Shown here in pieces: positions 1 to 10,690 of a DNA stretch of 64,000 bases (its first letter is position 1; each line of letters begins with the position of its first letter). The stretch covers positions 3,534,001 through 3,598,000 of the forward strand of contig JAHQRK010000005.1 of the NCBI GenBank assembly GCA_019828595.1, read 5' to 3'. Below the pieces are notes generated by a model, which was not told where the DNA came from, made no database searches, and saw only the letters and a list, made by a program, of their open reading frames with translations. A program made the position numbers and the translations under genes. This stretch comes from Aphanomyces cochlioides. Lineage: Eukaryota; Oomycota; Saprolegniomycetes; Saprolegniales; Verrucalvaceae.

Positions 1-517
1 TTTTCGCCACCTTCGTGCCAGTGCGGGCACGCAAATGGGCCATTTCAATTGCAGTTTGGGCCCATTCAACGCCGTGGTTGTGGCCGCCTTCTTCCAAACC
101 AGCTCGGATGCGAGCTTGGGTTTCGTTGAGCACGGTGAGGACGCCAAACAAGACTGGCACGCCGGTTTCAAGGTTGAGCTTCATGATACCTTGCGTCACT
201 GCTTCGCAGATGTACTCGAAGTGCATCGTATCGCCCTTGATCAAGCAGCCAATGCAGATGACAGCATCCACATTTTCCGATTGGATCAAGCGACTCGCCG
301 AGTATGGCAATTCGTATGCGCCGGGCACTTTGTAGAGCACGATGTCGTCGACGGCGACACCAGCTTCAGTCAAAGTGCGCACGGCGCCTTCACGCAACGA
401 GTCGATGATCTCCTTGTTCCACTCGGTCGTACAGATACCAATGCGGAGGCCACGGCCGTCCAATTTCCTCGAGCTCAGCGCTTCCAACGCGACTTTCTTG
501 ACACCTTCGGCGTGCAT
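1..517 (-). CDS. 6,7-dimethyl-8-ribityllumazine synthase, 3' end off the window
   Basis: The product condenses 5-amino-6-ribitylaminouracil with 3,4-dihydroxy-2-butanone 4-phosphate, the penultimate step of riboflavin synthesis. The minus-strand translation starts MHAEGVKKVALEALSS at 517 and is open to the window edge (about 172 residues). It shows the family signatures LRIGICTTEWN, VPGAYELPYSA, CIGCLIKGDTMHFEYI and, near the cut end, EEGGHNHGVEWAQ, whose His pair lies in the active site of the family. The terminal stop lies outside the window. The start at 517 is the first in-frame ATG; the frame stays open a little further upstream into AT-rich sequence, so a short upstream exon is possible. 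No intron is visible. Identity is certain from the motifs; only the exact ends are open. Confidence 0.93.
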   Translation of the reverse strand, partial: MHAEGVKKVALEALSSRKLDGRGLRIGICTTEWNKEIIDSLREGAVRTLTEAGVAVDDIVLYKVPGAYELPYSASRLIQSENVDAVICIGCLIKGDTMHFEYICEAVTQGIMKLNLETGVPVLFGVLTVLNETQARIRAGLEEGGHNHGVEWAQTAIEMAHLRARTGTKVAK

Positions 518-650
518 CTTCCTCGGGCCCTTTCTTTGAATGGGTTTCCTTCGAAGCCTCTCGTTTTTTATTATTCTTAAAACTGTAATATGTTATATTT
601 TGTGAAAAATAATATTTATATCCTCTATGAATGAATATATTCATGGTTTC

Positions 651-1545
651 TTACTGCTGGCGGCATTGAGGATCGCCTTCGCGCTTGAGTCGTTCCTTCA
701 AGGATTTGCGCTCGTCTTCAATGACTTGATCAGGCTTTTCGTACTGGAATACATCAGATGAGGTATGAAATATGACTGGGCAATACCTGAATCACGAGCG
801 TGTTGTTGCTGTGCGAATGAGACAGCGATGTACCGTCCAGACGCAAATTGGCGCGTGCCATCGCTGGAATGCGGAAACGTTTGAAGTACTTCTTGTTGAT
901 TGTGCGAATGACAATTTCTTGCGTCGTGTCGTCAATCGAGATGAGATACGTCTCTTTGGGATATGGTAGATTGCGAACCCGCCATTCCCAAACATCTTCT
1001 GCTTCACGACAGAGAAAGATGGGCTACATCGACAAAGTCAACGGATGGCAAGAGCGATGAAACGTACATTGACACCGCTCAATGAAATCCCAATGTCCTT
1101 CTCGCTGCTTCCGTCACCCTAAACATCGTTAGCAACGACGCATGATTTTGTGCACACAGACAGGTGTAGCTTCGCCGATTTCGTACATCCATTTCCCATC
1201 CCCTCCAAGAGTAGTAGGAGCTTTCCATCGCCGAACTATACAACGCATCGTTAATGAGCCGAGGCGTCGGTTGCTCAACAAACCCAAGAGCTGCGGTCGA
1301 CCATCGGCAGTGTACTCCTCAACCATTTCGACTCCATCCGAGTACGTCGTGTGAATCCGCGATCTTCCGCCTGCCACAGCGCACGTCGACGTTCCTCCAG
1401 AATGCTTCTGGAACTGCCATCGAGATTCAATCCATTGACATCCACGAGGAAGCTTACCATTGCCTTGCTCATCTCACTTCTTCGCCAAACGATCTTTTTG
1501 ACCGAAGGGTCGCCAATTCCCAAAGTTTCTTCTGATATTGCTGAC
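651..1545 (-). CDS. DPCD: DPCD family protein (ciliary/flagellar), spliced
   Basis: This is a homologue of DPCD, a conserved protein of ciliated eukaryotes linked to motile cilia assembly. I assemble it from minus-strand exons about 1478-1542, 1284-1407, 1162-1235, 1068-1118, 787-1023 and 651-743, joined by GT-AG introns of 43-70 bases. In order they give RSRIHTTYSDG, MVEEYTADGRPQ, VRRWKAPTTLG, KWMYEIGEATP, then EDVWEWRVRNLPYPKE, RTINKKYFKRFRIP, LSHSHSNNTLVIQ and YEKPDQVIEDERK before the stop at 651. These blocks match the family in order, including the NLPYPK and TNKKY(Y/F)KKF signatures. The first exon and start codon are not settled: the region above 1545 is AT-rich and an acceptor-like pyrimidine tract sits there. 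Its presence fits an organism with flagellated zoospores, as does IFT52 further along. Confidence 0.85.
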
Positions 1546-1690
1546 CAAAATAAAAATTAATATGCTAAATTTATATTTATTAATTAATATTTATTGATTT
1601 AAGATTTAGAATATTATTCACATTTAAGCTAATTACATATTATTTGTTGGCTTTCCTCTAAGAATTAATATTGCATTTCGCATTTGAAAC

Positions 1691-4351
1691 ATGAGATCGA
1701 AGGCGGCAGACCTTTGGGTCCTCTTGGTTCTGCACGGCGCGGCGCTCTTTCTCTTCACAAATGGCTTCTTCCTCACTCGATATGAAGCCACAGACGTCAG
1801 TCCATGCTCTCAGATGGCTGCTTTCTCAACGATGCAGCATTTGCGGCACCATGAACCATCAACCTCAGGATGCTGGAGCAATGTGAAGTTCCCAAGAGTC
1901 GTGTACATTGTAATCGACGCCTTGCGGTTTGACTTTATGCACGAAGCATCGCTGGATGAGCAAAAGCAGAAGTCTAGAGATGGCGGCAAGTTCTTCTTGA
2001 ATCACATGCCGCACGTACATCGATTGCTGCACGATCGTCCAGCACACAGTTTGCTCTTTCGATTCGTGGCCGATGCACCGACCATGACCATGCAGCGGTA
2101 ATTACACGACATTCAATGCTTATATCTAACCAGGGAGACTGTAGGCTGAAAGGACTCACGACTGGTAGTCTTCCAACGTTTCTCGACATCAAGGACAACA
2201 TGAACAGCGATGAAATTGTCGAAGATAGCTGGATAAAGCAGCTTGCCGCTCTCAACAAGCGTATCGTCTTCATGGGCGACGACACATGGGACAAGCTCTA
2301 TCCCAACACATTTCTCCGCAACTATTCTTACGACTCGTTCAATGTCAAAGATCTCCACACAGTCGACAATGGTGTCCTGAAGCATTTCTTCCCAGAGCTC
2401 CACGCCAACGACTGGGATGTCTTGATTGTCCACTTCCTCGGTGTGTAATCTCCCAACAAAGACATCTAATGCTGAACATTCTTAGGCGTCGATCACATCG
2501 GACACACGTTTGGACCAAATCATCCAACGATGGAGTCAAAGCTGCATGAAATGGATGCATTCCTGGCAGAAATGACGGAACAGTTGCCGCCTGATACGCT
2601 TGCGGTATCTCTGCCTGGCATACTGGCGTTGACTTGCCTCGATTTAGGTTGTCTTGGGAGATCATGGGATGTCCAGTGATGGAAACCACGGTGGCGCATC
2701 ACCTGAAGAGACTGGCGCTGCTCTTTTCCTCTACAGCCGCAATGAGCCTCTCCATGCTATCAACGTCAAGAACGAGTCCATGTACACGACGTTGTTTCAA
2801 AGCGCAGATGAGGTAGCTCAAGTGGATTTGGTGCCTTCGCTGTCATTGCTCATGGGTTTGCCCATTCCCTTTGGGAACCTTGGTGCGATCATTCCCCATC
2901 TCTTCTTCATGTCCTCCTCATCTGCAGCTTTCAATCATTCAGAAGCTCTAGCTCAAGTGAATGAAGCGCTTCTGGTCAATGCTCGTCAGCTTCGTCATTA
3001 CTTTCACACGACGCAGACCATCCGCATGGATCTGCCAGCCATGCTCGACCTTGAAAACCTCTTTGCCTCTGCATTAGCCGCCACTGAAGACGCCATGGAG
3101 CATCATCGTTTGCTTCTAGCTTATCTCCGCGACGGGTTGTCCTTGGCTCGTTCGCTCTACACTCAGTTTGACTTGGTCGGCATGGGATGGGGCATTGCTC
3201 TACTCGCATTGTCGACTTTGGTTGTCCTTTTGCAGGCTCCTCTGCGGTCTTTCCTCCATGTCGGGATGGCAGTCGTCCTGGGCTTGGGATTCACCTCACT
3301 CTGGCCTCTCCTTGCTCCACGAGCCTCCTTGTCATGGCTTCCTGGGGCATTTCTTCCTCGATTTGTTGCCACAGCTGGCCCCTTTTCCATCCTCATGGGC
3401 TTTGAACTCCCTCGCTTGTCGTCATTTTGTCTACAGCTCAATCGAACTTCCATTACGACTGCCGTTCTTGTCGTGCTCCATGGCGCGAGTCTTTTCTCCA
3501 ACAGCTACATCAACGTCCAACCCAAGCTATTGCTCTTCCTGTCCGCCACAGCGATCGTCCTCTTTGGTTTCGATCTCGTGGCTGCCAAAGACACGACTCG
3601 TGGTGCTTCCTTCTTTCTCCTTTGCCTTCTCTTTCGTACCTACGTCGACTGGACGCCTCCCAACATCGTATACACTGCAATCACACCATTGGAGACGATT
3701 CTTCCCATGATTGGCCTCGGTCTTGTCGTCCTGAGGGTCCATCCTCCAAGCTTTGTAAGCTATCTTTGCATTTGGTTGTACTGGTTCGACGTCTTGCCTC
3801 TTGTCCTGCCTTGGCTTGTCTACGTTTGGACTCTTGTCCACTGCAGTCAACTTATTGCTCTTGTCCTCGTCTTTGTCTTGGTTCTTGGACCTTCGTCACC
3901 TGGTGTCGTCTTGCTTTTTCTATGCTTGAGCTATCTCTTCCGCCCATCCGAGTCCACGAGTCGCGCTTGGGGCTACTGCTTCCTCCTCCACAGCTTTTAC
4001 TTTCAATCAGGGCATGGAAACTCCTTTGCAAGTCTTCAAAATGCCGCTTCTTTCGTCGGTCTCTCTGAATTCCACTATCACACCGCAGGCTTCCTCCTGG
4101 CTCTCAATACCTTTGGGGCTTTTGGTATTGGCGTCCATTTCGTTCCTTTGAGACAACTCAAGACTGTCCTTGCGTATTTCAGTCTCTCTGCCCTCTGCAC
4201 GACGATTTTTGCTGCCATGAGTCGTCGCCATCTCATGGTATGGGCTATCTTTGCTCCGAAGTATGTTTTTGATGGCGTAATCCTCCTTGTGGTGAATCTC
4301 TTTGCTGCCCTCCGTTCAACTACTAACATCGTCCGCAACAAGGTGCATTAG
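1691..4351 (+). CDS. PIGO: GPI ethanolamine phosphate transferase 3 (PIG-O/Gpi13)
   Basis: An ER membrane enzyme that adds the bridging ethanolamine phosphate to the third mannose of the GPI anchor precursor. Four exons (1691-2097, 2145-2440, 2486-2604, 2648-4351) are joined by three introns of 43-47 bases, each restoring frame. The N-terminus has a signal-anchor segment, then the alkaline-phosphatase-like lumenal domain with the metal-site motifs YIVIDALRFDF, HFLGVDHIGHTFGPNHP and VLGDHGM. The large last exon holds a long run of hydrophobic segments, as expected for the multi-spanning C-terminal half, and ends with the family-like block FHYHTAGFLLALNTFGAFG. The stop codon overlaps the stop of the convergent gene on the other strand (see 4348-4351). 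Splice sites were chosen because they rejoin conserved motifs. Confidence 0.92.
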
Positions 4352-5119
4352 TCGTATAAACTCTCGTCGTACTCGATGTGATCTTCCAAGTTTTTCGCAG
4401 CACCATTCAGAGATGCCCATGCCACGAGCTCTTTCTTCTTGAGCACAAACGCAATTGTATCCTTTTTCAGTTTGTAGCTCGCCGATTCGATCTCGCCGTA
4501 AAGTGTTGGCACGACAAGAGATCGCACGTCTTTCTCGTCAAATGTGATGTCGAGACTCAACGACATCGGCGTCCACTCCAATTTGATCATGCTGTCATCG
4601 AGGGTGGCTGCCTCGGGATGGTCCACGTAAATCGTCACCTATTTAAAAGTAAGACAAGAATTGAGATGCTCAAAGACGTACGCTTTTGGCTCCGTCAGAC
4701 CATCCATATGTCGAAATGATTTGTCGCACTCGAGTTGGGGCCGCGTCTGACACTTCGCGCACCTTGTGAGCATAGTAGTAGCTCATCGTTCCATTGCGTT
4801 GAATGTTTTCCTCAAGCGCAGATTTGGCTTCAGAGGCTGGAACTGCCTTAGGCTTCTTGGGAGCAGCTTTTTTCTCCGCCTTCTTCTCAGCCTTTTCCTT
4901 TTTAGCTGGTTTCTTTTCGTCTTTCTTGCGAGACGAGCGGCAACAAGTGAAGAGAATCGTCGCGAGAACCACCGCAAGCGCAACGAGGACGCTGTAGAAT
5001 TGAGAGACAGACAATGGTACCTTGACGCTTCCCCATGGACTCACGACCTCTACGTATGAGCTGTCGGGGCTTGGAACGTACACGTATGGAATGAAGAGTT
5101 CGGTTGACGGACCCGCCAT
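4348..5119 (-). CDS. membrane-anchored CS (p23/CacyBP-like) domain protein
   Basis: Two exons (4682-5119 and 4348-4638) are joined by a 43-base intron. From the ATG at 5119 (MAGPSTELFIPYVYV) there is a short lumenal-looking stretch, one hydrophobic membrane segment near residues 40-60 (FYSVLVALAVVLATILF), a Lys/Ala-rich linker, and then a CS domain beginning STYGWSDGAKSVTIYV. CS domains are beta-sandwich HSP90 co-chaperone modules as in p23, SGT1 and calcyclin-binding protein; the YGW entry is closest to the latter. A membrane anchor in front of a CS domain suggests a cytosolic co-chaperone tethered to an organelle membrane, which is inference. An in-frame ATG at 5185 would add 22 residues. 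Gene order: convergent with PIG-O and head-to-head with ClpP across 195 bases. Confidence 0.72.
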
Positions 5120-5313
5120 CCTTTCAAAAAGTGCGGCGATCATCATGAAACGTGGCAAGGTATCCGAATAAAGTATCCGACCCATATCCGGATTTGCACT
5201 TTCCAGAAAAATTCCGGAAAACGCTATGGTGGATATGCGGATACGGATAAATAAGAAGTGTCCGGATAACTTTTCAAAGAACGATCAGATTCGGGACAAA
5301 GAAAAAGATCCAC
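5120..5313. promoter_or_regulatory. shared head-to-head promoter with clustered TATCCGGAT-type motifs
   Basis: The 194 bases between the divergent CS-domain and ClpP genes carry at least five related elements: TATCCGAATA at 5161, TATCCGAC at 5174, TATCCGGATT at 5185, ATACGGATAA at 5241 and GTCCGGATAA at 5260. No TATA-like box is obvious. The same motif recurs close upstream of other starts in this window (see findings). Function is inferred from position only. Confidence 0.5.
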
Positions 5314-6158
5314 ATGCTGCGACAATGGCGAAGTGCGTTGGCGCGAGGTTTCCACGGCTCCGGCTTCACGGGCGTCGTTCCTATGGTGCTTGAACAAAGT
5401 CCACGAGGCGAGCGAGTGTACGACATCTACTCGCGGCTACTGAAGGAGCGGATTATCTTCCTGAATGGACCAGTCAACGACCACATGGCCTCTTTGACCA
5501 CTGCGCAATTGCTCTTCCTCGAGTATGACCCTGGCTAGCGCTGTTGAATTGGAAGTTTGACGATGTTTTCTAGGAGTGAGCACCCCGAGAAAGACATCTA
5601 CATGTACATAAACAGCCCTGGCGGAGCAGTTACGGCAGGACTCGCAATCTACGACACCATGCAATACGTACAACCACGCGTAAGGACTCTATGTATCGGA
5701 CAAGCAGCATCCATGGTATCAGCTGCTCTCTTTCAAAATTTAATCGCGCGTTATGTAGGGTGCTCTTCTTTTGGCTGGAGGTGAAGCTGGATGTCGATCA
5801 GCCTTACCCAACGCCCGTATAATGATTCATCAGCCATCTGGAGGTGCGCAAGGCATGGCGAGCGACATCGCAATTCAAGCAGAAGAAATTCTGCAGTTGC
5901 GAAACAGGTATGTTGCCCTTCACGTTGAGCTAGCCTTGATGGCGCCCTCAGGTTGAATCGACTCTTCGCGCAACACACCTCTAAAGACTTATCCCTGATT
6001 GAGCAAGCCATGGATCGAGACAAGGTAATTTCCAGACAACTCTATGGGTCTAACGCAAAGCCATGCAGTTCATGGACCCTGAAGGGGCGATAGAGTTTGG
6101 TCTGATCGATTCCATTCTGCGCCAGCGCCCCAAGACAGCTCCTCCAGCCTCCACGTAA
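5314..6158 (+). CDS. CLPP: ATP-dependent Clp protease proteolytic subunit, mitochondrial
   Basis: The serine protease core of the ClpXP complex of the mitochondrial matrix. Five exons (5314-5522, 5574-5715, 5759-5907, 5952-6024, 6069-6158) are joined by GT-AG introns of 43-51 bases. A basic, Arg-containing leader ([16 protein letters not shown]) looks like a mitochondrial presequence. The body shows [31 protein letters not shown], the nucleophile motif GQAASMG (completed across an intron), the catalytic His block [14 protein letters not shown] and the C-terminal [14 protein letters not shown] with the Asp. All three catalytic residues are therefore present. Length is about normal for the family. 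Confidence 0.93.
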
Positions 6159-6179
6159 TAATAAGATGGAAAATGAATA

Positions 6180-6396
6180 CTACACCATTTGCCGGTTTAG
6201 TTCGTTTAACTTGCGATATATTTCGTATCATTTGCAATATATTTCGTATCAGTGCAATATAGTTCGTATGACTTGCATGTGGCCAGCGACGAAAATCGAT
6301 TTATATTTCGCATGACTTGCATTATATTTCATACCTCTTGCATTTAATTTCATATTTTTTTGCTTATATTTCGTATCACGTGCATTTTAATTCGTA
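6180..6396 (+). repeat. left terminal inverted repeat built of short subterminal repeats
   Basis: This pairs with 11987-12208 in inverse orientation with only a few differences, the largest a short indel around the GCGACGAAAATCGATT core. The arm is itself composed of about nine copies of a roughly 18-22 base unit of the form TATTTCGTATnnnTTGCA, which resembles the multiple subterminal transposase-binding sites of some DNA transposons. Confidence 0.85.
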
Positions 6397-6481
6397 GTAA
6401 TGCAAAATATGTATGTATCACGAAGTTTTTGACGTGTCATTTGTACAGCGATCGAAACTTTTTAGTCGCATTTGATATATA

Positions 6482-8298
6482 CTACTCTGGTCCGCATAAA
6501 TTGCAACGGTTGTTTGTAATTGGCGGGATTTTTCTAAAGCTCCTCTTTCGTGTAATGTGATTGGTTCGCTTAAAACTACAAGATCTCGCCTTTGATTCGC
6601 TTTCCAATTCCTTATGGAACGCGAGATCTGTGTCGACAAAGTTGAGGGACTGGTTCTCGTTAAACGTATCGTTTCGCTACATCGTCATAACTCAATTTGA
6701 TAAGCTGATATCAACACGACTTGAAGAAATACTAAGCGGCAATGCCCTCGTCTAGTTTGCACCACTCAAGAATCGATGGTGCTCTCGAACGCGAGCATGG
6801 AAACTTGACGAGAGACGAACGGCGCTCGGCATTTGAAATGCTCTTGGCGATGATGGTAGGGAATACCCTTCCATACGGAGCGGTATCTGATGTTGCCCGT
6901 CGGTTTCAATGTCATCGAACCACAATATATCGCCTATGGAAGCAAGGACGCAGCTCTCTTCTCCGCAGAGACCTTGCCACCGACATTTCATCGAAAATGC
7001 ATGGTAATACCTCTGAACATTTATATTGCTCGTATTAATATTCATCTTCACAAGAATAAAATTTAACGGGTTCACTGATTTAGCGAATACCGGGATTCAA
7101 CGCACGAGAACACACGAGGAGATTGAGGCATCTATCAAGGCTGTACCTCACGAAGACCGGCAAACACTGAGATCACTGTCAACTCACACTGGAATTCCAA
7201 AGACAACAATCATACGACACATGCAAGAAACCAAGAAGCTTAAAGCAAGATCGAGCCATGTCAAGCCAGCATTGACGGAAGAAAACAAGATCAAGCGCCT
7301 GCGTTTCGCGATGAGCTTCCTCTTGCCTCGGTTGGATGGGACCCACTTCTTCGCCAACATGCATGATCGTGTGCATCTTGACGAGAAGTGGTTCTTTCTA
7401 ACCAAGACAAAGAAGAAGTTCTACGTATACGACGACGAGGAAATGGCTTTGCGTGCAGTCCAGTCCAAGCGATTTATTACCAAGATTATGTTCTTGGTTG
7501 CCGTGGCTCGCCCACGTTATGACCCGCACCTCAAGCGTTTGTTTGATGGGAAACTCGGTGTCTTGCCCTTTGTCGATCAAGTGGCTGCTGTTCGAAGCAG
7601 CAAAAACAGACCAAGGGGTACACTGACCACAGTACCCCAGATTGTGGATTCGCGCGTGTACAACAAATGTGTCCTGGAAAATGTTGTGCCAGCGATTTTA
7701 TCCAAGTGTCCAAGAATGATGTTGCAGCGGGAAGTCGTCATTCAGCAAGGCCCCACAACAATTTGACGATTGACGTGTTGCGGGCGCATGGCGTGAATTG
7801 TATTTAAGTTTCAAATCAACCGCCAAATAGTCCAGACTTTAATGTACTGGATCTAGGTTATTTTAATGCTATTCAAAGTCTACAGCACCAAAAGCAAGCT
7901 CGTTCCATCGACGAGCTTGTTGGTGCTGTAGAAACTTCGTTTCATGAGTTACCAGTTGATACATTAGCCAAGTCGTTTATCACTTTACAAAAAGTGATGG
8001 AATCGTCTATAGAAGTATTTGGTGGGAACAATTTCAAAATCCCCATTTACAAAAGGATTCCAAGATCAAGGACCTGGGCTCGTACTCTGTTGAATGCTCT
8101 TCTACGATCTTGACGAGCGCTCAAAACTTTTTGAATTGTCTCAATCAAGTACCTTGAATTTTAATGTCAAAAACAATAAAATTTCACCCTTGTCACATTA
8201 GTTCTTGCAATTCAATACAAATTCCAATATGTACAAGATGTATCCAGTATACTTTATTCAAGTATAAACACCGTTGCAATTTATGCGGACCAGAGTAG
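6482..8298 (+). mobile_element. nested mariner-like element with 29-bp inverted repeats
   Basis: CTACTCTGGTCCGCATAAAT at 6482 is repeated in inverse orientation ending at 8298, giving inverted repeats of about 29 bases. TA dinucleotides flank both ends (6480-6481 and 8299-8300). The element sits just inside the left arm of the 6-kb element, so it inserted later. It carries one degenerate transposase gene. Confidence 0.85.
6742..8160 (+). pseudogene. mariner-like (DDxD) transposase, catalytically disrupted
   Basis: The N-terminal part (from 6742) holds a helix-turn-helix block (VARRFQCHRTTIYRLWKQG). A second exon from about 7084 continues with RSLSTHTGIPKTTIIRH and the first catalytic region VHLDEKWFF. 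The third region is recognisable at about 7817-7850 (PPNSPDFNVLDLGYF), typical of mariner-like elements of plants and oomycetes. Between them the reading frame breaks at about 7745-7755: VVIQQ is followed directly, in a shifted frame, by ARPHNN, where the family has a QQDNA-type stretch. A short deletion has thus removed the second catalytic Asp and shifted the frame. The protein cannot be an active transposase as it stands. Confidence 0.8.
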
Positions 8299-8394
8299 TA
8301 TCAGAATTTCATTTTGACTTGATTTAGTATACATTACTCTTGGTAAAAAATATACTCTTAGATTCACGAAACTTCACGAACACGTTTTATCCGG

Positions 8395-10690
8395 ATGAGA
8401 CAATTCGATGGACAAACGGCAACTGACTGGAATTCACAGTCAGTTCCAACTCTGGACCAGACAATGGAGCGAGCAGAGACGATCTGTGCCGACGACACTG
8501 GCGACAAGATCATTGATGGTAGAATAGCATCGAGTACGAGAAAGCAGTACGAAGACATCGCAAAGCAAATGCTCAAATGGTCGCTCAAAGAGGATCCCGA
8601 TATTTCTAGAGACGGCAAACTTATGCTACCGCTGACTTACGACGCTTGCAAGAAGTTTCTAGCATACATGACAGTCAAACGAGATAGAAAAGGCAAAGCG
8701 TACGAGCCGACTCAGTTTAAGTCATTTGCGGCTGTCAACAAATGCATCAGCGCAATTGCATATCTCTACGATAAGCACAACATGGCGATAGCACACGATA
8801 TAAAAAAACTTTTCAAACGTAGGAAATTGGACGTTTGCCAGGGCTTATACGATGTGTAGAATTCAGTAGTGGTATAAGCGGCAAGTTGCTCGACTTAAGC
8901 AAGAGGGAGAGCTTCCCATGGGTGAAGGGAAAGCTGCAGTCTCGTGGAAAGGTTGATATAATCGCTTAGAAAAGCTGAAATCTATGTAGGATATGAAATG
9001 GTATGCAAGCATGCATTTTCAGGTGATATGAAACACACATCTTCGCTCGCTTTTCATCCTTTCGTCACTTTTTGTTGGAACTTGATGGCGCGGTCAGTGT
9101 CTACAGCTTCTCTGCAGTTTGAGCATATTACATGGAAAGGTATCTTTAGATTTTCATTCAAAAGTGACGTCCTGTCAGGGGATGCTCTTTTAGTTCAATT
9201 TGGTCTCACCAAGTCCGACCAAGAAGGAAAGTTTAGCTTTCCAAAGCATGTTTATGCAAATCCTATAAAGCCCGAGATTTGTCCTATTCTAAGGTAGACT
9301 TGTTGATAGTGTTGAAATTTCTATTGTCATGTAGTCTAACGATTCTGGTGTTCTCGAGATGTTGTCTACCTGAATACTCTGCATCTCTTGTGTTTGGGTC
9401 TGGTGCCAAAGAGAAATTTATGACATGGTTGTCAAAAGTATGCAAGCAATCTGGAGACGAGTTTGTGACTATTGGCACTTCGATTGCTGAGATTGGAACG
9501 CACTCATTTAGAAAAGGGGTTGCATCAGAATTATCAAATACGCCTGGTGGTCCACAGGCCCTCTCAATTTGGCAACGCGCAGGTTGGAGCTTAGGCCCCG
9601 TCCAAAATCGCTATATTTTTCGTTGGAGCAGGAGGTGATCAGTTTGTTGGTAGGGCGGCGACAGGTTGGTTGGGTTTAATAATTCACATCCCACTCATAA
9701 TACATAGGACTCAATGTCAATTCAATCGAATTCTCTGTTCTACCTCCACATTTCGTCGACAGCAACTTGTCCCTCAATACATGGAACACGATTCTACCAG
9801 GCTTCAGCAATTTTTATCCAGAGCAATTTCGAAGAGCGCTTCCATTTTTACTCGCATCGATTGTGTTTCATGCTAAATGGATCGAAAAGTCCCTGTCATC
9901 CAAACACCCATTGTTTTTTTCACCACTTTGGAGTTCTGGCTTGCTTTCTTCGCTTGCCTCGAGCGTCCAGTGTGGCTTTCTAAAGAACGACGAGTCCAAT
10001 GTGTGTGCGAGCGGTATTCCCCCTCACGTTGTTCATACAAACCAAATCCACATGGTTCACACGAAAATTGACAAGCTTGAATCAAAAATTGATGAATTGA
10101 AATGTAGAGTTCAAAATCTCTCCCAGACAGGACAGGCAGGAGTGTCTCAATCTATTGTGAGCTCTCTTGAGGCATTGCAAAAATCAATGAATGAAAACTT
10201 CTCAAAGCTACAAAGCTCATCAACCAATCGATTAGATTCAATAAGCTCACATTCTCTTGTCACCAGCCCTCAAACACAACCGAACGATGTGCTTGCATTG
10301 CGACCACCTGCTACTTGCAAATTGAGTGCATTTCCTGCAGCCAATCTGTTTCAGTTATGGCACCTTTGGTTTGTTGGCTCTAACAATGAGCAAATACCCC
10401 CTCTGAAACAACTTCGTGGTAAGGACTTTTCTTCTAAATCTGCGGCTGGTGCACTCTCTAAAGCAAAAGCCATCATGAAAACCCTCATTTCTCTTTCGGG
10501 AAGCTCACAGCACAGCATTGAAAGGATGTCAACATTGGCCAGGACAAATCTTTTTGAAAGAGCTTTGAGGATCTTTTGCGCAAACGTTTTTGGATGTGAA
10601 AGCCCCGGTGAAATGCAGGCATTAAATATCACAAATCTCAAGATTCACACTGTGTATGATGCTATGCGCAAAAGAATTAGTCATGAGTAA
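8395..10690 (+). CDS. Crypton-like tyrosine recombinase, spliced, with a frame lesion
   Basis: Pieces in several frames assemble into one protein. 8395-8820 gives an N-terminal SAM-like domain (STRKQYEDIAKQMLKW); about 8870-8950 gives WYKRQVARLKQEGELPMGEG; 8998-9292 has the first catalytic Arg region (NLMARSVSTASLQFEHI). After a likely 43-base intron, 9336-9640 has THSFRKGVASEL (the HxxR box), RAGW and NRYIF with the candidate nucleophile Tyr. After one frame slip near 9620 it continues GDQFVGRAATG. A 43-base intron (9665-9707) joins LPPHF and the long last exon (ILPGFSNFYPEQFRRALPFLLAS, shown here in part), which ends with coiled-coil and a C-terminal helical region. The Arg, HxxR, Trp and Tyr active-site positions are all visible. 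The 8821-8997 junctions are not resolved. Confidence 0.7.

Noticed and set aside
3427..4068. Long alternative frames over the PIG-O membrane region
   Set aside because: Cys/Ser/Leu/Arg-rich shadow of a hydrophobic coding exon; the PIG-O frame explains the region.
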